Assembly (NCBI GenBank): GCA_000226015.1
Contig: JH157001.1
Coordinates: forward strand, 195,651 to 244,157
Source of the DNA: Mnemiopsis leidyi
Taxonomy: Eukaryota; Ctenophora; Tentaculata; Lobata; Bolinopsidae
Length of the DNA: 48,507 bases
Direction of reading: 5' to 3'
Position 1 is the first letter of the stretch; each line of letters begins with the position of its first letter. The notes under the pieces were generated by a model. That model was not told where the DNA came from. It saw nothing but the letters and a program-made list of their open reading frames with translations, and did no database searches. A program made the position numbers and the translations under genes. Shown in pieces: positions 30,701-41,800 of this stretch.

Positions 30701-31572
30701 TCTAGATGATATTGTGAAGTACACTAGGACATTCTTTAACCTTTTAAGTAAGTTAAATTATCGTTCAGATCATAATATATATAGCTCACAGAAACATAGA
30801 TTAAGTTAGGCTAGGTTGAGTGCCACCAAATAAACAAAGTACTTAAATGTTGAATCGAATAAAAACTTATTCACCTGTAAGTATGATCTGACAGAAAACA
30901 AGCACTTAAAATACTAAGGAAAGGTTTACTGGCGTCCAGCCGATGAATAATGCAGACTTTTTACCCTAAATCGGGATCCTATTTCCTAAACGGAAACCTG
31001 AAACCTCCTAGATATTTTGAGATATTCCTGCAAATTTTAGGAAAATTTTGGTGCAATAGCCGTCACTAGCAGTATCATAGCCACTACGAATATATTACTG
31101 ATCTTTTTAACTTGAGTATGGAATAATGTGCATGAACTTTTAACAAGGCAACGATCAGACTTATGAAGCCTTATCAGTGAACGTGGTTTTACTTTTAAAA
31201 CGACAACTATAAGTATAAGTGCTAAATGATACACCGCACGTGCTCACAATAATAATATTTCATGTTAATGTTTAATAAGTAATTGAATGTAGAAAGCGAA
31301 ATGCTTGCTAACTGGTAGTGGTATGAACAGTTAGGTGCTTAATATTAATTAGAACTAGAAGTAGAACACAGAACATGAGCAATGAGCATCAGCTGTAGAT
31401 AAAATAACCAATTCACTAAGAATCCAATCACCTTAGTCTAACTCTATACAAAAGAAGAAGTAAACTAAAACATAAACAAACCTTGTATTTTAGTAGGAGG
31501 TACAGTTGGTGGTGAAGGCAGGTCGATCAACTTGTACACAAAGTTAGAACTGTCACTGGAGCTGGAATCCAT
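27774..31572 (-). CDS. serine-rich, mostly disordered protein of unknown family
   Basis: Three exons in phase (31482-31572, 28875-29056, 27774-28694) encode 397 residues from MDSSSSDSSNFVYKLIDL. Both donors are GTTTGT. The protein is rich in Ser, Pro, Asp and Arg and looks largely disordered. Notable spots: PLKRRPLPKEP, a proline-rich basic stretch; EPLYARIDELW; RSTDSGFSDRPED, close to a beta-TrCP-type phosphodegron; a basic block RYRRVLKNRTKKSRFRR; and repeated SP and TP sites in the C-terminal half (SVMSPLAL, SSMSGSTPMKP) suited to proline-directed kinases. No catalytic domain, signal peptide or membrane segment is visible. I do not recognise the family; a signalling or cell-cycle scaffold is only a guess. 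The 2.4-kb first intron holds a hairpin and microsatellites. Confidence 0.78.
29630..29700. repeat. TACTGT/TACTCC microsatellite
   Basis: Repeats of GTTACTCCTACTGTGCTACT type lie in intron 1 of the serine-rich gene. Confidence 0.85.
29723..29798. repeat. 76-bp hairpin, MITE-like
   Basis: GTCCCAAGTAGTTATTTAGT at the left pairs with ACTAAGTAACTATTTGGGAC at the right, and CACCTAATCGTAAG-type sequence extends the stem to the centre with few mismatches. The AT-rich hairpin in an intron resembles a tiny non-autonomous DNA transposon. Confidence 0.75.
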
Positions 31573-31655
31573 CAGCTGTAGTAGTAGTAGGTTGTATTAA
31601 TGAGGATAAATACCCGATCAAATGTCCCCCGCGGGGCCGTGCCTACCATACAATG

Positions 31656-31691
31656 CACGTGAAGAGCACCACGTGATATTGATCACGTGGT
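31656..31691. promoter_or_regulatory. three CACGTG E-boxes, two in a perfect palindrome
   Basis: CACGTG occurs at 31656-31661, 31670-31675 and 31684-31689. The last two form the palindrome ACCACGTGAT-ATTG-ATCACGTGGT at 31668-31691. They lie about 85-120 bp upstream of the serine-rich gene's ATG. CACGTG is the site of bHLH-zip factors such as MYC/MAX, USF and TFE types. Binding is inferred. Confidence 0.6.
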
Positions 31692-31696
31692 ATGCT

Positions 31697-31747
31697 AGCT
31701 GTTTGCTCCCAGAAATGCTAGCAGCTAGGAGCACTGAGCAAACAGCT
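31697..31747. repeat. 12-bp inverted repeat beside the E-box cluster
   Basis: AGCTGTTTGCTC at 31697-31708 and GAGCAAACAGCT at 31736-31747 are perfect reverse complements, with GCTAGC repeats in the loop. A stem could form next to the E-box palindrome. Confidence 0.75.
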
Positions 31748-33346
31748 GACTGAGAAGTAATGTCGAGCTAGTAAAACTACAAAATTCTCAGCCGAGTTGC
31801 TGGCTGGTGCAAACAACTGTTCTATATCGTTATCATATTGACACGTGTCACACTTTTTTAAAAACTGAGGTCTAGGGTTTCCTTACATGTAGTTCCACTA
31901 CTAGTGGTGATTGAAGGCAACTCTAGTGACATCAAAACTTCGATTTCTGCAGCAACCAGCACACGAAGCACTGTCAGTATGATGAAGTTTTACGTGCTCA
32001 GTTTTTAATAATCACAAAGAAACCCTGGAGCTCGTGTCTGGGAACGCCGCAAAGAAGCTGGTTTTTCTGTAAGTGAGGTGATTCCCTCGACACTGGACAC
32101 AAGGAATAGGATGAGATCGAATAAGACGGTTCCGTGTTACGATTGGAAAGTAACTGTACGATTTCCAGAGATTTATTGCACTGCAGCTTGGTGATATGTA
32201 GAAGGTGAAGTCTGCAGATATATCTGACGACACGGACAACAGAGAAGGTGGAGTCTAGACAGTCGTGAGTACAACTGCGAGATCAGGCCGTGGGGGAGAG
32301 CACTTAGTTTCTCAATGATCTAACGGAGAAGATTGAAGCATTTATACCCGTTTCGGCATAAGATTTCAACAACTTAGAACCTCGCCCTCACCCTAAAAGT
32401 GTACTATTAGTATTATAGGGCCACAGTCTAGAGGATTATTTCAGAAAAAATGTATCGCTGCACATGCTGCTGTATATCTATACCAGAAGTTTTCACCTTA
32501 CTATTTCCATGCACTTAATGCAGCAGGTTTTTAATTCCAATTTGTTAAATAAATCGTGCTAATTATTGCTCAAGAAAATACTTGCAGTATTGCCGAAGCG
32601 ATGTATTTCCAACTCTGATCAGATCAACAAACCATTAATGACTTTTTACAAATACTAACAGGGACTGTGACTCAGAGTCAGACTGTAAATGTAATTGAGA
32701 AAGAAATTAGGTGACCATTGTCATTGATAAATATACTGATAGAATTGCTAGCTTTCCAATACTTGTAATTGTTACAAAACGATGAACTTAATTAAGGTCG
32801 ATCCAAATAAAGAAATCAAACATTCTACTTCTAATTCTATTGTTCCCTGCAGATCTCTAAGAGTACTATTAGAGACAGGGTAAAGGACAATGGATAAAAT
32901 TAATGAGTACCACAAATTTTGAGTACGTCGACGCACTAGTATAATTATACGGTGTATTAGTATTGAGGTATAAAATAAGATGCAGAAACAAAATTTCTAA
33001 TTCTACACACTACGCACACACTAGTAGTAACACAATTTTATAGGTATTGGCACAAATACAAGGTAACGATTTTACAATGAAAGAAATTAAGAGGGACGAC
33101 GAATAAAGAACACGCGAGTCATAACTACATTTGCAGACAATAAAAGAATAAACATTATGTAATCTGATGTAACCGTGATTTAATGTTTAGTAAATGTGTG
33201 TAACTTACTCGAACTGAGCTCAAATATCCTCAAAACGGTCCCTCCCGGAAATTGATGCCTTCTCAAGTTATGGGACAAAATATCGGCAAACCATCCAGTC
33301 AGTGTCATGAAGTGTAACTGTAACTGTAAGGACGACGGACACTTTG

Positions 33347-33396
33347 GATTGGTACCAATGAATATTACCATGGTAATATATTCATTGGTACCAATC
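33347..33396. repeat. 50-bp near-perfect palindrome
   Basis: The left half starts GATTGGTACCAATGAATA and the right half ends TATTCATTGGTACCAATC, centred on TTACCATGGTAA. The only asymmetry is a 2-nt AT insertion on the right. No spacer is present, so it could extrude as a cruciform. Function is unknown. Confidence 0.9.
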
Positions 33397-34866
33397 TAAA
33401 ACATGCCTCTAAACCCAATTAAATCGGAACATGCATGGCTGCACTAATGGGAATAGTTTTGTGCAAGTTGCAACTAATACTATAACATACAATTCAAGTT
33501 GCATTATACTTATACAGTTATAGGATGAAGATCAAAAATATAAATATCACCAAATAAGGCAAATACAGTTATATGCTTTGTCGGAACAAATGAAATAATC
33601 ACCTCTTTTCAGTAACTCTCAGCACTTGTACAAACATTTCCTGGATGAACAGACGTAACAGCTCACGTCAGGTTTATTGCAGAAGAAATACAAGTTAAAA
33701 ACTTCTCTCTAGCCCTCTGTTGCGCTGCCGGTAGCCGTAAAACTGCAGCAGCAATGTCCTTAACCAGAAGCAATGACGAGTTGGTAACAGTTAGTACTGA
33801 TTTAGTTACCTCCCACCTGCTATGTTTTCTAGTTACTTGGTGGACGGCCGGTTCATGACCGAACCTTAACCTGCTGCAGTGCAGGCTATATCGCCACCAT
33901 CCAGGTCGGTATAACAGTTACAGTTACCTAGGTGTCATTTGTCATGGTGACAAGCCCGTCATGGAGCGGGGTATCACGTTAACAATTCATTGGAACTGGA
34001 AGGAGTCAAACTCAATCTAATTAGTGGTATCCGTATAATAGCACTTGCAGCGATGTCAGGGACATTTCATTAGGAAGTGTTAAGGGTTAGGTCACTGACA
34101 CTACTCCAAGAGTTAACTGCAAGTTGTTAAGGAGACTCAACCACTCTGGAGTGATCAGGAGGCCGTATCAGTTTGAGTTAGTCTAGGCCTACCTCACCGA
34201 TAACTTTAACCTACAGGTTTATCAATCTAAACCGTATAGCCATATCCATGCTGAAATCTTTATAATTTATTTCTGTTTTCCAAACCGTGAAGACAGAAGA
34301 ACTACAACAGACCCTAGAGTTCATATACTAAAAGCATGACTAAAACTAGACCGAGTATAATAGACGGTACTATAACTATACTAGTTATAGTTCTCTTTGC
34401 TCTTGCTGGGACAGTTGCAGCACTTACAAGAGTATGATATTCACAAAATCTGTGGCTCATTCAGAATGAGTTCACGAGCAATTTGCAACTTCAGAATCTC
34501 ATTCTCAATTGTAGGAACGAGGTGGTTCTTAAGGAAATTACTATTTAAACTAATTATTACTATTTAAACTAATTTAGACTCATGTAAGATCTGACGACAA
34601 ACTGAACAGACTGACTGGTGGAAATTGGAATCGGAAAAGAGGAGCAATGTCCTCTCCTACCGGACACTATGATCTAGAGGGAAGAAATGGGACCTGGAAC
34701 TATGACGGAGGATATCAGATTTAGCTACTCAACTCCGGATTTGAAGGAGTGGGAATGGGCAGTGTCTTGTCTAATCCATAAAGAAATTGCACTGCATTGT
34801 GGCTGGAATGTTAAGTTAAACCTCTGAAAAGCGAACAATCTAGCAAACCCGATTAAGTGAAAAGAC

Positions 34867-35103
34867 TTGCTTACATATAATGTACGTTTTGGAATTAATT
34901 TTAGTCTTGGTGCATATATAGTCCTTCCAACATCTCTTGTAATAATATGCAAGTGCAAGCAAAACGAATATGTAATTTTTTCAAAAGATTATGCGTATGC
35001 ACTTATAGTCATTGCATATGTATGGTTTGTTGCTCTCAGTCTAAGAAAACACATTTCAAAATCATTTTACAGAAAATTTAATGATAATGCTGAGAAAAAC
35101 TAA
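34867..35103 (+). other. 78-codon frame with two possible membrane spans
   Basis: The frame has no ATG at its start (it opens with TTG) and reads two hydrophobic stretches, FSLGAYIVLPTSLVIICK and YAYALIVIAYVWFVALSL, then a basic tail RKHISKSFYRKF. It could be a decayed exon of a multi-pass membrane protein or chance in AT-rich DNA. No splice sites or neighbours support it. Confidence 0.15.
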
Positions 35104-38100
35104 ATAAAATCACAAGTGCGAAGCAAGAATTGATTTTAATATCAAAATAATGATCAACATGATGCTATATCAGTATTCAGTAGATACTAGGTTACAAAAA
35201 CTGAGAGTAATTACTGACTAAATGAAAATCGGAGACTAAGTCTAACGATCCTACTCCTAGCCTATTCTGAAATATCTTTACACTTACACTTACAGTTAGT
35301 GTTACTCTACTCCTCATCTACGAAAAAGGCTTTGGCCACCTCGGTATGCCGTCAAACAGCAGCCAGTCCAGCTACTCACTACTCACTACTCTTAGCATGG
35401 CCGTTACAAAAAGCACCTGCACAGACAACTACAAACTACATGGAAAACTTCAAGTATTCACATTTACAAAGGGCGTCTCTCGGGCTCTCAACGCAAGCTG
35501 TCAAGAAAATTGCGTCAAGCACTAGTCTCTCGCACATTACATAATTTGTTTGACAATGACGTCCTAATTTAAATTTAAAAAGTTCTTCAAATTGCAGCTA
35601 GACGTTATGTTAAGTTACTGTTAACCAGAAAGTTGACAAGAAAGTAACTCGTCCTGGGAAAAGCCGCTATCAGTATATCTGATATCTCATCCTCACAGCC
35701 CGCTCTAAAATATCTAAGTTTAGAACTAGAAATATAGATCTGATCTAGCTTAAACATCAACCTCAAATATCTAAGTATTGGTAAAGTCAAAGACACATTA
35801 CAGCCCTATAATTATAGTTTATGATTATGGTCCTGAACTCTGAGAATTCCAATTCCATAAAAACATGAAGCCGAGCCTAATTCAGAAATAGGCTCAGTGA
35901 CGATGATCATTTAAAAAATGATGATGTCAATGGTGATGACAGAATGGGACCATTTCAAAACTGAAGGGTTGTCATTTGAAGTCGCACAATTAAGGATAAT
36001 TTGATCGATTTTGATATTAGATTAAATTACTCAAAAAACGTCTAAATGACATTCCTATAATATGCAGTTACCGCGTCTGTCAACAATAATAAAACCAGAA
36101 GTTTGAGGACACAAAATTGTTGACGAATAAAATTAAATCGATACCGATAAACAAGAGAAATCATTTATCATAATCAACTTCAAGATTGATGACATAAATG
36201 ACAATTATCGAAATTTGTGGCCTATATTCACTCTACAGACGTAGAATCTCAGAGAACACCAATATACTTAGCCACAAAACATAACAATACAGAACTAGAT
36301 TAGTCACTGAGAGTCAGACTCAGATAAAGAAAATTATGTGTACTTGTACTAAGGAGGTAGCTAGAGGAGTAATTATTGCCGGAGAGAATGTCAAATAAAC
36401 TGTGCGTCATGCAATAGTGGACAAGGCCCGAATTAAACAAACAATAAGCAAGATTCTTCTCAAACCTCAAGCACTAAAATTGGTCCAATTAACGCAGGAC
36501 TCACCAACACTGTGCTGAGCCAAGTAGAAGTGTGCTCCTGGAAGCTTGACTAAGCTAATCTAATTAGACCGGGAGCGGCCGGCCCGATTCGGATAACAAC
36601 CTAGCTGGCACATTGACATAGTCATACTCATAGCAAGTTAAGGACGCGTGTTAGTAAGGGTTGACAATGAGTATGACAGGTATGCGTGCTGGGTTGTGTT
36701 TCACAATAGATCTTTTCTCTGGAGCTCAATAGGAAACCTCATTTAAATTGTTTGCGACTAACGGTTTAAAAGAAACGTGATCCATTTCAACATTTTGTTC
36801 AAATTCAATTGTTTGTGGTTCTGTGAACATCAAGCTCAACAACATGTAGGAGGCAGCATATGCAAGATGATATTGGAAGTCAATAAAGGGAAAATGGGCC
36901 CGGCCATCTCAATGAATAACAAGTTCCTAGCATGTAGCAAAAAATAAAACATAAAACTCAGAATTGATCATTTATTAATAGTAATACTCATGCCTGTTAG
37001 CATTTGGTTTTAAAATTAAATATGATTGGATCATCCCTGGCCCTAGCTCAGTGTTTAAGCTAACCCACTCCCATTATCTAATTCAAGAATTAACAGTGCC
37101 AACAAACGACCTCACAGAATTAGAAAGACTAAGAGCATCTGAAGAGCATCGCAACAATGAATTTGGAGTAAATAAACGGATTGATTTCACAGCAACAATT
37201 TGGTGTCTCGAATTAGTACCTCATAAAATTTGCGAGGAAAAGACTAAGTACAAGTGGGAAACGTTTCCTTGATTAGTGATACTTATACTAATAGTATAAC
37301 GCAGTTACGAAAGACTCACTTTCTAATTTAATTAAGACTAAAAATAGAATGCCTCGCTACTTTGATTTTGAATATGATAAGAAAATAGAAATGGCCTATT
37401 TGACATTGAGTACCTGAAAATTGAAATGGCAAAACGTCAACGAATCTATGGTAAAATAAAAATTATCATTTCAACATATAAAAAGTCCGATTTTTATCGA
37501 CTTATCACCTCATTCTTATCTGTTAATGTTATCACTGAAATGAGACTATATCAGTACTTATTATATGTAATTTTAGTTCAATGGCGATTAGTATTGTTTC
37601 AAACACACTCATTTTCTTACTTCTTTATAAACATGCTCACTTTTCGTTTACTAGTTTACCACTACTAGGATACAACCTTTTAAGCTATTTTTATAGTACA
37701 GTAGCATAGTATATTCATACTCATAGTAGTTAATAAACCATACTGACGAAGTTACTAATGAGTATCCATATTAATATATTATACGTTCACACTGCTTCAT
37801 GAAACGCGAAAGCCGGAGCCTTATTCAATAGTTTAAATTGGAAAGGGTATGCTTTAATCTATAGCATTTATAAATTCATCAGATTCAATATCAAGTCAAG
37901 TTAAAGACCAAATAAACTGCAATACCAAATCATAATGCTGAATGATCAATTCTGAGCCTTGTTTGCATCTGTAGAACTAGAATAACAAATATCTAGAAAT
38001 CTGGTCTAGTTCTTATTCCTTGCTTGTCAAAGTTAGTAAGTTTACGGCTGAACTTCTTGATATCATGATCATACGTAGAATAATAGAATGAATTAAAACA

Positions 38101-38611
38101 AAGTTATAAATAATTGTTAACATTTTTAATTATATACACTATAATACATGACATAAAATAGAATACTTTCATGATAAATGAAACTGCTGAAATTAAGCAG
38201 AAAGCACATGGCAGTATCATTTAAAAACATGAGAAAATGCAAGTAAGATTAAAGGGAATCACGATTCTGTATATGGTGACCAATCCAATGGCTAAGAAAG
38301 TAATAATCAGGAGTGTAAGTTATAAGATTATCAAATTAAAAGTGGGTAACTGTAACTGTACGTAAATCAATTGCAATCCATAGCAGATCTCGTAACATAA
38401 TTTAAGTAATGGGGAATCAAAGGACAGAAAAAAGTCCTTTATTGTAACCTATATCGGTGCAATGATATCAGCAATACTGCCTCAAGAACTGATCAATAAA
38501 CTTAGGATTATAAACGTCCTATAATAATCATCATCAATAAACACCAATAATATCAATGACCAAGCCAGCCAATCAGGCATGCTCATCCTCGTCCCTCACA
38601 ATCTACTAGTT

Positions 38612-38800
38612 CTAGAACAGTCCTAGTTCCTTCTTAATCTCCTGTTGTTTCCACTCGCTGAAAGACTCGTACTCGCTCCGGGACAGACCGAGGGTACGTC
38701 GGAACTCCGTGTCGGAAATGTACTCCTCCAGACGGGCCTTGTCCAGCTCGGGCGGGAGGAGAGCCTTGGGACACCTCTGTAGATCCTTTACTCGGACCAT
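38612..38800 (-). CDS. terminal headpiece exon beta (distal)
   Basis: Follows the acceptor CTCTACAG and begins in phase 0. It encodes 62 residues and TAG: MVRVKDLQRCPKALLPPEL, then a headpiece ending WKQQEIKKELGLF. The key actin-contact positions match villin closely: W, K and the KK..LF tail. It is the closer of the two copies to classic villin. Confidence 0.9.
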   Translation of the reverse strand: MVRVKDLQRCPKALLPPELDKARLEEYISDTEFRRTLGLSRSEYESFSEWKQQEIKKELGLF

Positions 38801-41800
38801 CTGTAGAGAGGTGCGGTGTTAGGATTTCTATTACATTTTTTAATGATTCTTAATTAAAAACTCAAATAATCAATAGAATAAATCAGTATCTGTAAAGTAT
38901 GTCAATGTGGCTACTCGAGTATACTCCGCTTTGTCTTTTTTCTTTTTGGAGATATATGGAGTCAATGAAGTTACACAAAAACGGTTGAAAAGTGCTTTAA
39001 CACTCGATTATTCTGGCAGCACAAGGAAGAGCGAATAAAATACGTTTGTACTCGTAGGATATGATGATATCATCTATCTCCAACACAAATAACTTTAAAC
39101 CTACTAGTACAAGGTAACCAAGATTTTATCGATCTCAGCAACGGGTTTCAGAATTTAGATATTACAATTTTACGACAGGTGACAACGATTGGTTACGTAT
39201 CATCCATCTGCGTATCCAATTCGGATATAAAAGGTGACAACCATGACAGTTATGTGACTCTGAGATGACAACTGCGGGCATGACTATGACAGAAATCTAA
39301 TATTGATCAGCTGTGCTGACGAGTAACACACCATGTAAGCAGGGCAGGTCAACCGAATTTAGGGGACAACGACTGAAAACGAATCTGCTTTACGTCACTA
39401 CCACTACCTCAGACAAGATATGAAACGAAGAAAATCTTAACCGTACAATTTAAAGTACAGAATTAGGAATTTTCAATTCTGCAACATGAATTCTTTAACG
39501 AAAACAATTTGACTCAGTAACTCCCCACGGCTAAGACTTGACCGAATAACTTTGGAATACACTAGTTTTACAGGTCGTATACGAGTTATGACCAACATTG
39601 ACATCAAACTCCGACGATAAGACGAGGACTACTTCGACTAGCAACGTAAACACTCCGTGGAAAGCGAGTTACTGCCCATCTCATACCCTAAACTAAAACA
39701 AGTCCATGCGTTTCTTGATAAGACACTGTCGCCAGAAGGGAAGCTCGGCATACTCTCCACGTGTCATTCTAAAGTTTCTCAAGAACTGAGAATCTGTGAC
39801 GTAGTCCTCCAGCCTGCATCTGTTCAACTCAGGCGGGAGGAGAAACTTGGGGCACCTTTGTAGGTCGTAAATACTCAAGACCTAGTTATTGTGTGGTCTC
39901 AATTTCAGAGGATGTTAAAAAAGTTACCATTTGCTAAACCTTAAAGTTAAGGTATAAGAGCAGCCGATAGCCTCTTTCGATATTTCGGTTTTTCAAACGA
40001 AGGATTGGGCGATTGAATGGTGTTACAAATACAGTTCTAGTGAAGTGGAGAATACTTACAATACAATCGGGAGGACAGTCCGCCACCTCCTGGGCTAGCT
40101 TTCTGGCAAGTCTGAAGGCGTCAGTGTCGAACGGCTTTACTGGCGAAGGAGCTGAGGGCGGGGACGGGTTCAGGAGAGTGTCATTTCGACATTTTAAGAA
40201 AATAACTTGGTTGTTTATTGATAATGATTTTCAAACCATCTGTATTAGATTGCAGTAAGGCCAAGCAGATGAAACAACTAAAGCCTGAGTAATAGTATAA
40301 GACATAAGTATCCTGACTTTATACTTACATCTAGGTTTCGGTGGAGATTTAACTCTGGACGGAGATTCGATCGTGTTCCTAATTTTGTTGACGATATCTT
40401 TGGGTGGACTCTCTTTTATTTTTGGATCAATCTCTCCAGATGCCTTGTAAGCTGTTCCAGCCGGTAGACCATTTGACACTCGAACCTGAAAGTGAGTTTG
40501 ATTGAGCAGATGACTACTGAATGGATGTGTTTGATGATATTTTATTTATCACGAAATATACAGTTAAAAATAGCATGCTCCAACTAAAAAGAAATGGGCT
40601 GAAATTCTATACCCATCTGAGAAAGGCAAAATTAAAAGACAGACAAGCCCATCTGCAAATGCGGTGCCTAGTGGCTTAAACACCGTGTCTAAAATGGTAA
40701 CAATCCTTACCCTTGGGCCTCTATCAGGACTCTTAAACCTTTGCGGACTCGGAGTCCTGTGTCTAACCGGACTCGTGTTCTTGTTGGGCGTTCCCTTAGT
40801 GATCCTCGGTGGAGAGGAACCCTTCTGTGATCGATTACATTCCCACCTGATGGGCTGGGACACGACCGGGGACATGGGACGTCGGGTGGAGGGGTGGGCG
40901 TGAAGATCTTCTCCCAACATTTGAACCTGAAGAGAGGTTCGATGATCGAGCGGTAGTGGCTAGATTTGGTATATTGAATGGGCAGTTCGAAGGTTAACTG
41001 CAGAGCAATTCACGGTCTACAATTGTGCATGTTCAGACTTCAAAATATTTTCCTAGTTTTCTTGATGAATTGTGACCTGATTGTAAAGCAGCGCGCACCC
41101 TCCCGTCATTTTATTCTCGTATATATTCGCTTCGAATTAGGGTCGGACAAAGTCAGACAAGGACCTGATACATCTTCCATCAGGATGCTCATAACCTCCT
41201 AGCATTCTAAAAATAGTATAGTATCAGTAGTTACCTGAGTGTAGTTTCCGAACTTGTTCACAGCTTTAGGGGTATGGAAGTTGGGGACGGCATTCGGGTT
41301 GTTCTCAGGATCAAAAGCCACACTTTCTTTTCTGCCGACTCTGTGAAGTCAGAAAAGTTAGTGTGGGAGAATTTCAGAAGCATGTCAAGATAAATGATCA
41401 ACTTCTTATGGCCCAACATGGAGATGTATATAGTTATACTGCAAACAAAATTTACAATTCACACTCAAAATTAGATAACAACAGAGAACACGTGACACTT
41501 TCAGAGTTTACTCACGGTTTTTGCACGTCACCCGGTTCTTCTATTTGCGGAGGATCTGGCATTCTGCAAATTGTAGCACAGCTTAGCATTACAGCAGTAG
41601 CAAATTTCTTATTCCAAATTACAGCAATTTCACAAAATTATAGTCAAATTAATTTTCTTAAAACCATTAAACCAGCATCGGAAAGACAGGTTTAACAGAA
41701 TATCTGACTCTACTCTTCAAGTCTAAGCTCCAGGCGAGACAGAGACAAGAGGTACAGATCCAGAAACACGTTCTATAAGTTACCGACCTGTCCCTCTCTT

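Larger units (their letters stand above)
31573..38611. other. 7-kb AT-rich intergenic region without a supported gene
   Basis: Only short chance-like frames occur on both strands. The segment holds the promoter of the minus-strand serine-rich gene (CACGTG cluster and hairpin at 31656-31747), a 50-bp palindrome at 33347-33396, a small frame with two possible membrane spans at 34867-35103, and the 3' flank of the headpiece gene. Unspliced UTR exons cannot be excluded. Confidence 0.65.

Noticed and set aside
27774-31572. Bora or another mitotic regulator as the identity of the serine-rich gene.
   Set aside because: Only general Ser/Pro content and a DSG-type motif agree. No conserved block of Bora could be found.
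33933-33952. TTTGTCATGGTGACAAG as another X-box.
   Set aside because: One end base misses the pattern on either strand, and no gene start lies nearby.
37051-37668. Two plus-strand frames of 73 and 80 codons.
   Set aside because: They lack ATG starts in good context, homology or splice signals, and lie in AT-rich DNA.
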